A stretch of 7,786 nucleotides of DNA from Treponema sp. (GTDB lineage Bacteria > Spirochaetota > Spirochaetia > Treponematales > Breznakiellaceae). Position numbers and translations under genes: made by a program. Under the pieces are notes generated by a model. That model was not told the origin of the DNA. It saw nothing but the letters and a program-made list of their open reading frames with translations, and did no database searches. Positions 5,141-7,786 of the stretch are shown piece after piece. The stretch lies in contig JAITBO010000131.1 in the NCBI GenBank assembly GCA_031283505.1, positions 1-7,786 on the forward strand, given 5' to 3'. How positions within the stretch are numbered: the first letter of the stretch is position 1; every line of letters begins with the position of its first letter.

Positions 5141-6508
5141 CTAAGGGGACTCATATACCACCCGTCCCCCATGAATCGTCATGCGAACACGCCCCAGGAG
5201 TTCCCGCCCGGCAAAAGGCGAATTCTTTCCCCGGGATATAAAAGCCGAAGGCTTCACTGTCCAGGAAGCATCGGGGTCCAGGATTACCAGGTCGGCCCGG
5301 AAACCCGGAGCGATGCGGCCACGGCTTTCGCCCAGGCCCAGGATGCGGGCCGGAACCGCGCTCATCAGGGCGGAAAGCCGGGACAGACTCAGACAGCCTT
5401 CCCGGACCAGCTCCGTCCTGCATACGGCAAAGGCGGTCTCAAGGCCCGTAAAGCCCGGCGCGCCCTTTGCCTTGTCCGCCTCCTTATGGGGGGCGTGGTC
5501 GGTAGCGATAGCGTCTACGGTCCCGTCCAGGACCGCCGCAATAAGAGCCTGCCTGTCCGCTTCGGTCCTGAGGGGCGGGTTCACCCGGCCATAGGATTCA
5601 TCCCCCAGAGCGAAGGCGGTTTCCCCGGTAAGGGCCAGGTGGTGGGGCGTAACCTCGCAGGTCAAGGCAAAACCGCGCCCACCTTCCGGCCCGGCCTGTC
5701 CCCGGAGAGCAGTCTTGGCCTGCCGGATCATATCCGCCGCCTCTATGGTGGATACATGGGCCACATGGATGCGACAGCCCGCCTGCCGCCCCAGGTCCAG
5801 GACCCGGCGGGTCGCGTTGTTTTCTTCGATGCGGCTCCACACATCCCGGCCCGCCCCGGCCTGTTTAGCGGCCTCCGCTTCCGGCCCTCCGGCATCACAA
5901 TGACAGGAAACCGCAAGACCCAGGCGGCGGGCTTCGGCAAAGGCGGCGAGGAAAAGGCCGTCATCCGCCAGATCCCGGCCGTCTTCGGAAAGGAGCCGGG
6001 GAAAGGGAAGGCCCGGAGAAAGGGAGGCTATGTCTGAGAGGGAGCGGCCTTCCATGCCCACAGTCAGGGCCATGGCCGGGTAGAGATCGATGAGGCCCAG
6101 AGCATCGGCGCGGGTTTTGAGGGCTTCCAGCGCTTTAAGGGAGTCCAGGGGCGGTTTGGTGTTGGCCATACAGACGACCGTTCCGTAACCCCCGGCGGCG
6201 GCGGCCAGGGACGCGGATTCCAAGGTTTCCGCCGGGAGGGGGCCGCAGTCAAGGCCGGGATCACGAAAATGGGCGTGAAGGTCCGTAAAAGCCGGCGTCA
6301 GGACAAGCCGCCTGCCGGACGCGCTGCGGGGAAGAAGGTCCTCCGCATCTATACAGACAGCGGCCCTCATACCGTCAAAACCGGCGGACCGCCCGGCGGA
6401 AAGAGAACTCACGGCGCCGATAAAACTACCCTCAACAAGTACCGAACCCACCATGTCGGCGAATTCGTCAATTATCCTGAAATTCTTTAATAAAACACGC
6501 CGCGGCAA
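5141..6508 (-). CDS. pyrC: Dihydroorotase (type I)
   Basis: This metal-dependent amidohydrolase cyclises carbamoyl-aspartate to dihydroorotate. The 455-residue product has the metal and substrate motif Asp-Leu-His-Ala-His-Phe-Arg-Asp-Pro-Gly at 76-85 and Met-Ala-Asn-Thr-Lys-Pro at 114-119. It also has Ser-Glu-Asp-Gly at 174-177, His203, His-Val-Ala-His-Val-Ser at 248-253, Glu-Val-Thr-Pro-His-His at 285-290 and Ala-Thr-Asp-His-Ala-Pro-His at 335-341. The TTG start at 6508 is chosen because AGGAGG lies five bases before it and the domain begins four residues later (Val-Leu-Leu-Lys-Asn). Other in-frame starts are the ATG at 6532 (8 codons longer, no clear Shine-Dalgarno, overlapping the stop of a tiny upstream ORF) and a TTG at 6556 inside a T-tract. 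It is the first gene of the pyr cluster. Confidence 0.95.
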   Translation of the reverse strand: MPRRVLLKNFRIIDEFADMVGSVLVEGSFIGAVSSLSAGRSAGFDGMRAAVCIDAEDLLPRSASGRRLVLTPAFTDLHAHFRDPGLDCGPLPAETLESASLAAAAGGYGTVVCMANTKPPLDSLKALEALKTRADALGLIDLYPAMALTVGMEGRSLSDIASLSPGLPFPRLLSEDGRDLADDGLFLAAFAEARRLGLAVSCHCDAGGPEAEAAKQAGAGRDVWSRIEENNATRRVLDLGRQAGCRIHVAHVSTIEAADMIRQAKTALRGQAGPEGGRGFALTCEVTPHHLALTGETAFALGDESYGRVNPPLRTEADRQALIAAVLDGTVDAIATDHAPHKEADKAKGAPGFTGLETAFAVCRTELVREGCLSLSRLSALMSAVPARILGLGESRGRIAPGFRADLVILDPDASWTVKPSAFISRGKNSPFAGRELLGRVRMTIHGGRVVYESP

Positions 6509-6527
6509 GAGTCCCTCCTGGCAGGTA

Positions 6528-6556
6528 CTCATACCACAAAAAAGGAAAAAAAACAA
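6528..6556 (-). promoter_or_regulatory. Weak candidate promoter for the pyr operon
   Basis: On the minus strand, TTGTTT (6556-6551) and TATGAG (6533-6528) are separated by 17 bases. They match the sigma-70 consensus at only 3/6 and 4/6 positions. If used, transcription would start near 6521, just before the AGGAGG of pyrC, which would make the TTG at 6508 the only possible start. The T-rich spacer makes a chance match likely. Confidence 0.15.
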
Positions 6557-6587
6557 CGCTTGCCATTCATGCTTTTGAAATCCACAT
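6529..6587 (-). promoter_or_regulatory. T-rich pyrC leader with two tiny overlapping ORFs
   Basis: Upstream of pyrC, an ATG at 6587 preceded by GAGGGAAG opens a 6-codon ORF whose TGA overlaps (ATGA) an ATG at 6570. That second ORF has 13 codons (Met-Asn-Gly-Lys-Arg-Cys-Phe-Phe-Ser-Phe-Phe-Val-Val), and its TGA overlaps the in-frame pyrC ATG at 6532. Its phenylalanine codons come from a run of eight T, two C and six T. U-rich translated leaders control pyrimidine genes in enterobacteria (pyrBI attenuation). No terminator hairpin was found between this tract and pyrC, so the mechanism is unproven. The rest of the 6509-6685 gap shows only the weak elements listed here. Confidence 0.3.
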
Positions 6588-6670
6588 CTTCCCTCAGAGC
6601 CAATGTATAAGAACTTTTTAAGTGATTCCCTGATATAATGAACAGCGCGTAGTCAAAGGCCGCACAGTCT

Positions 6671-6688
6671 TAAACCCGGCCCGGTTTA
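6671..6688 (-). repeat. Small palindrome at the MATE gene stop
   Basis: The sequence taaacc (6671-6676) and its complement ggttta (6683-6688) flank a 6-base GC core and include the TAA stop of the transporter gene. No T-run follows on the minus strand, so a terminator role is weak. Confidence 0.25.
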
Positions 6689-7786
6689 CGGGTCAGTATC
6701 AATTACCTGTTGTTTTTCCCACTTCCCGCCAAGCCAGCGGACAAGGTAGCAGGTCCCTCGGCAGATAAAGTCGCCGCCCATGGCCAGCCATACGCCCAGG
6801 GGCCCTACGCCGAATACATAGGACAGCAGGTAGGCCGCGCTCACCCGGACCGTCCACATGGAGACGGTTGCGACTATCATCACGTACCGGGCGTCCCCTG
6901 CGGCGCGGAGGGCGTTGGGAAGGCCGAAACTCATGGCCCAGCCTATGGTCATGGAAATGCAGTGAACCCTCAAAAATGACTCCGCAAACTTGTGGGCCTC
7001 AACGCTCAGGCTGAATATACTTATTAAGGGTTCCATAAAAATATAAATGAACAGATTCATCACAAAAAGTGTGATATACGATAGCTTCATTATTTTGACG
7101 GTGTTTCGTTTGACAGCCGCGTAATTCCCCGCGCCGACGCACTGACCCACCACGGTCAGGAGGACCATGCCGTAGGCGTTGCCGGGCATAAAGGAGAAAG
7201 AATTTATGACGCTGGCTATGGCGTTCCCGGCTATGGCGGCGGTTCCGAAGGTAGTAAAAATGCGTTGGGTAAGAAGCCTGCCGATTTGGAACATGGAACT
7301 TTCCAGCCCGCTGGGAATCCCCACATTCAAAATATTGTGTACCATAGGCCGCACGATTTTGATTTTCAGAATTCCCGCAAGGCTGATGGGATCCCGCCGG
7401 TTCACGATCAGCAGGAACATCAAAACAGCCGCCGCCGCAGTCCGGCTTATCAGGGTGGAAAGGGCGGCTCCCGCCACCCCCATCTTGTAAACATAGATAA
7501 AAAGAGCGTTACCCCCTATGTTGAGGATATTCACAAGCAGGGCCGTCCGCATGGTAACTTTACTGTTTCCCACGGACCGGAACAACGCCGCGCAGGAATT
7601 GTACAGAGCCAGCATGGGGTAAGACAGGGAAGTTATCATCAGATAAATAGATGATGCCCTCATCACATCGGCATCTATGTTCCCGTAGATGAGGGAGATG
7701 AGGGGCCGCCTCACCGTAAAGGTGACAACCATAATGACAAGGGACACGCCGGTGACGATGTAGACGAGCTGCCGGGAAGCAAGCCG
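6686..7786 (-). CDS. MATE-family efflux transporter, C-terminal part (runs off the window)
   Basis: MATE proteins are 12-helix inner-membrane antiporters that export drugs or toxic metabolites in exchange for Na+ or H+. The 366 visible codons encode a very hydrophobic protein. Family marks are Leu-Arg-Ala-Ala-Gly-Asp-Ala-Arg near the end, Ser-Val-Gly-Asn-Ser-Lys in the first half, and Asn-Val-Gly-Ile-Pro-Ser-Gly-Leu-Glu at the start of the second six-helix repeat. It also has Val-Gly-Gln-Cys-Val-Gly-Ala-Gly. The protein ends in a short hydrophilic tail (Gly-Gly-Lys-Trp-Glu-Lys). The frame remains open to base 7786, so the GTG at 7747 is internal and roughly 90-100 N-terminal residues are missing. 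Substrate cannot be told from sequence. It is on the same strand as the pyr cluster but 177 bp upstream, and there is no sign that it shares a function. Confidence 0.93.
   Translation of the reverse strand, partial: RLASRQLVYIVTGVSLVIMVVTFTVRRPLISLIYGNIDADVMRASSIYLMITSLSYPMLALYNSCAALFRSVGNSKVTMRTALLVNILNIGGNALFIYVYKMGVAGAALSTLISRTAAAAVLMFLLIVNRRDPISLAGILKIKIVRPMVHNILNVGIPSGLESSMFQIGRLLTQRIFTTFGTAAIAGNAIASVINSFSFMPGNAYGMVLLTVVGQCVGAGNYAAVKRNTVKIMKLSYITLFVMNLFIYIFMEPLISIFSLSVEAHKFAESFLRVHCISMTIGWAMSFGLPNALRAAGDARYVMIVATVSMWTVRVSAAYLLSYVFGVGPLGVWLAMGGDFICRGTCYLVRWLGGKWEKQQVIDTDP

Noticed and set aside
5171..6037. Plus-strand ORF of 288 codons opposite pyrC
   Set aside because: It is antisense to the dihydroorotase motifs and has low-complexity Gly/Arg/Pro composition with no ribosome-binding site, so it is a shadow.
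6631..6639. Perfect extended -10 sequence (TG-A-TATAAT) on the plus strand
   Set aside because: There is no -35 match at 16-18 bp and only the antisense of the transporter gene lies downstream; it is probably a chance match.
6651..6656. TTGACT on the minus strand as a -35 box for pyrC
   Set aside because: The only nearby -10-like sequence, TATATC, is 13 bp away, which is too short for a standard promoter.

Overview
The window looks like a piece of a spirochete chromosome, most likely a Treponema of the termite-gut type. This is inferred from three things: a degenerate formylglycine-generating-enzyme-like (FGE/SUMF1-fold) surface-type protein, a clostridia-like pyrimidine gene set with the NAD-linked PyrD/PyrK pair, and many small inverted repeats between genes. 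No rRNA or other phylogenetic marker is present, so the assignment is tentative. The pyrimidine genes are GC-rich; the first ~170 bases and the intergenic repeats are AT-rich.

Left part (1-1972, plus strand): remains of one long gene that ends in an FGE/SUMF1 (C-type-lectin-like fold) domain. It is broken at two clear places. A 10-bp imperfect tandem duplication at 401-420 shifts the frame by +1. A TGA at 1427-1429 replaces the Trp expected in the family's conserved Tyr-Cys-Asn-Trp-Leu-Ser block. A further TGA at 115-117 lies in the same frame as the 5' fragment. The C-terminal 35 or so codons resemble the variable region of diversity-generating-retroelement target proteins, but no reverse transcriptase or template repeat was recognised here. 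Two strong hairpins (2017-2053, 2071-2091) separate this gene from the convergent pyr cluster.

Middle (2109-6508, minus strand, read right to left): pyrC (dihydroorotase), pyrF (OMP decarboxylase), pyrK (electron-transfer subunit of dihydroorotate dehydrogenase B) and pyrD (its catalytic subunit), tightly spaced and probably one operon. PyrC makes dihydroorotate, PyrD/PyrK oxidise it to orotate and pass electrons to NAD+, and PyrF performs the last step to UMP. carAB, pyrB and pyrE are not in the window. The junctions are unusual. The 3' end of pyrF runs through a cluster of adjacent inverted repeats. A 29-codon ORF joins pyrF to pyrK through ATGA overlaps at both ends. A hairpin covers the pyrK stop just before the pyrD ribosome-binding site. 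Upstream of pyrC there is a T-rich leader with two tiny coupled ORFs.

Right edge (6686-7786, minus strand): the C-terminal ~366 codons of a MATE-family multidrug/Na+ antiporter, whose N-terminus lies outside the window.
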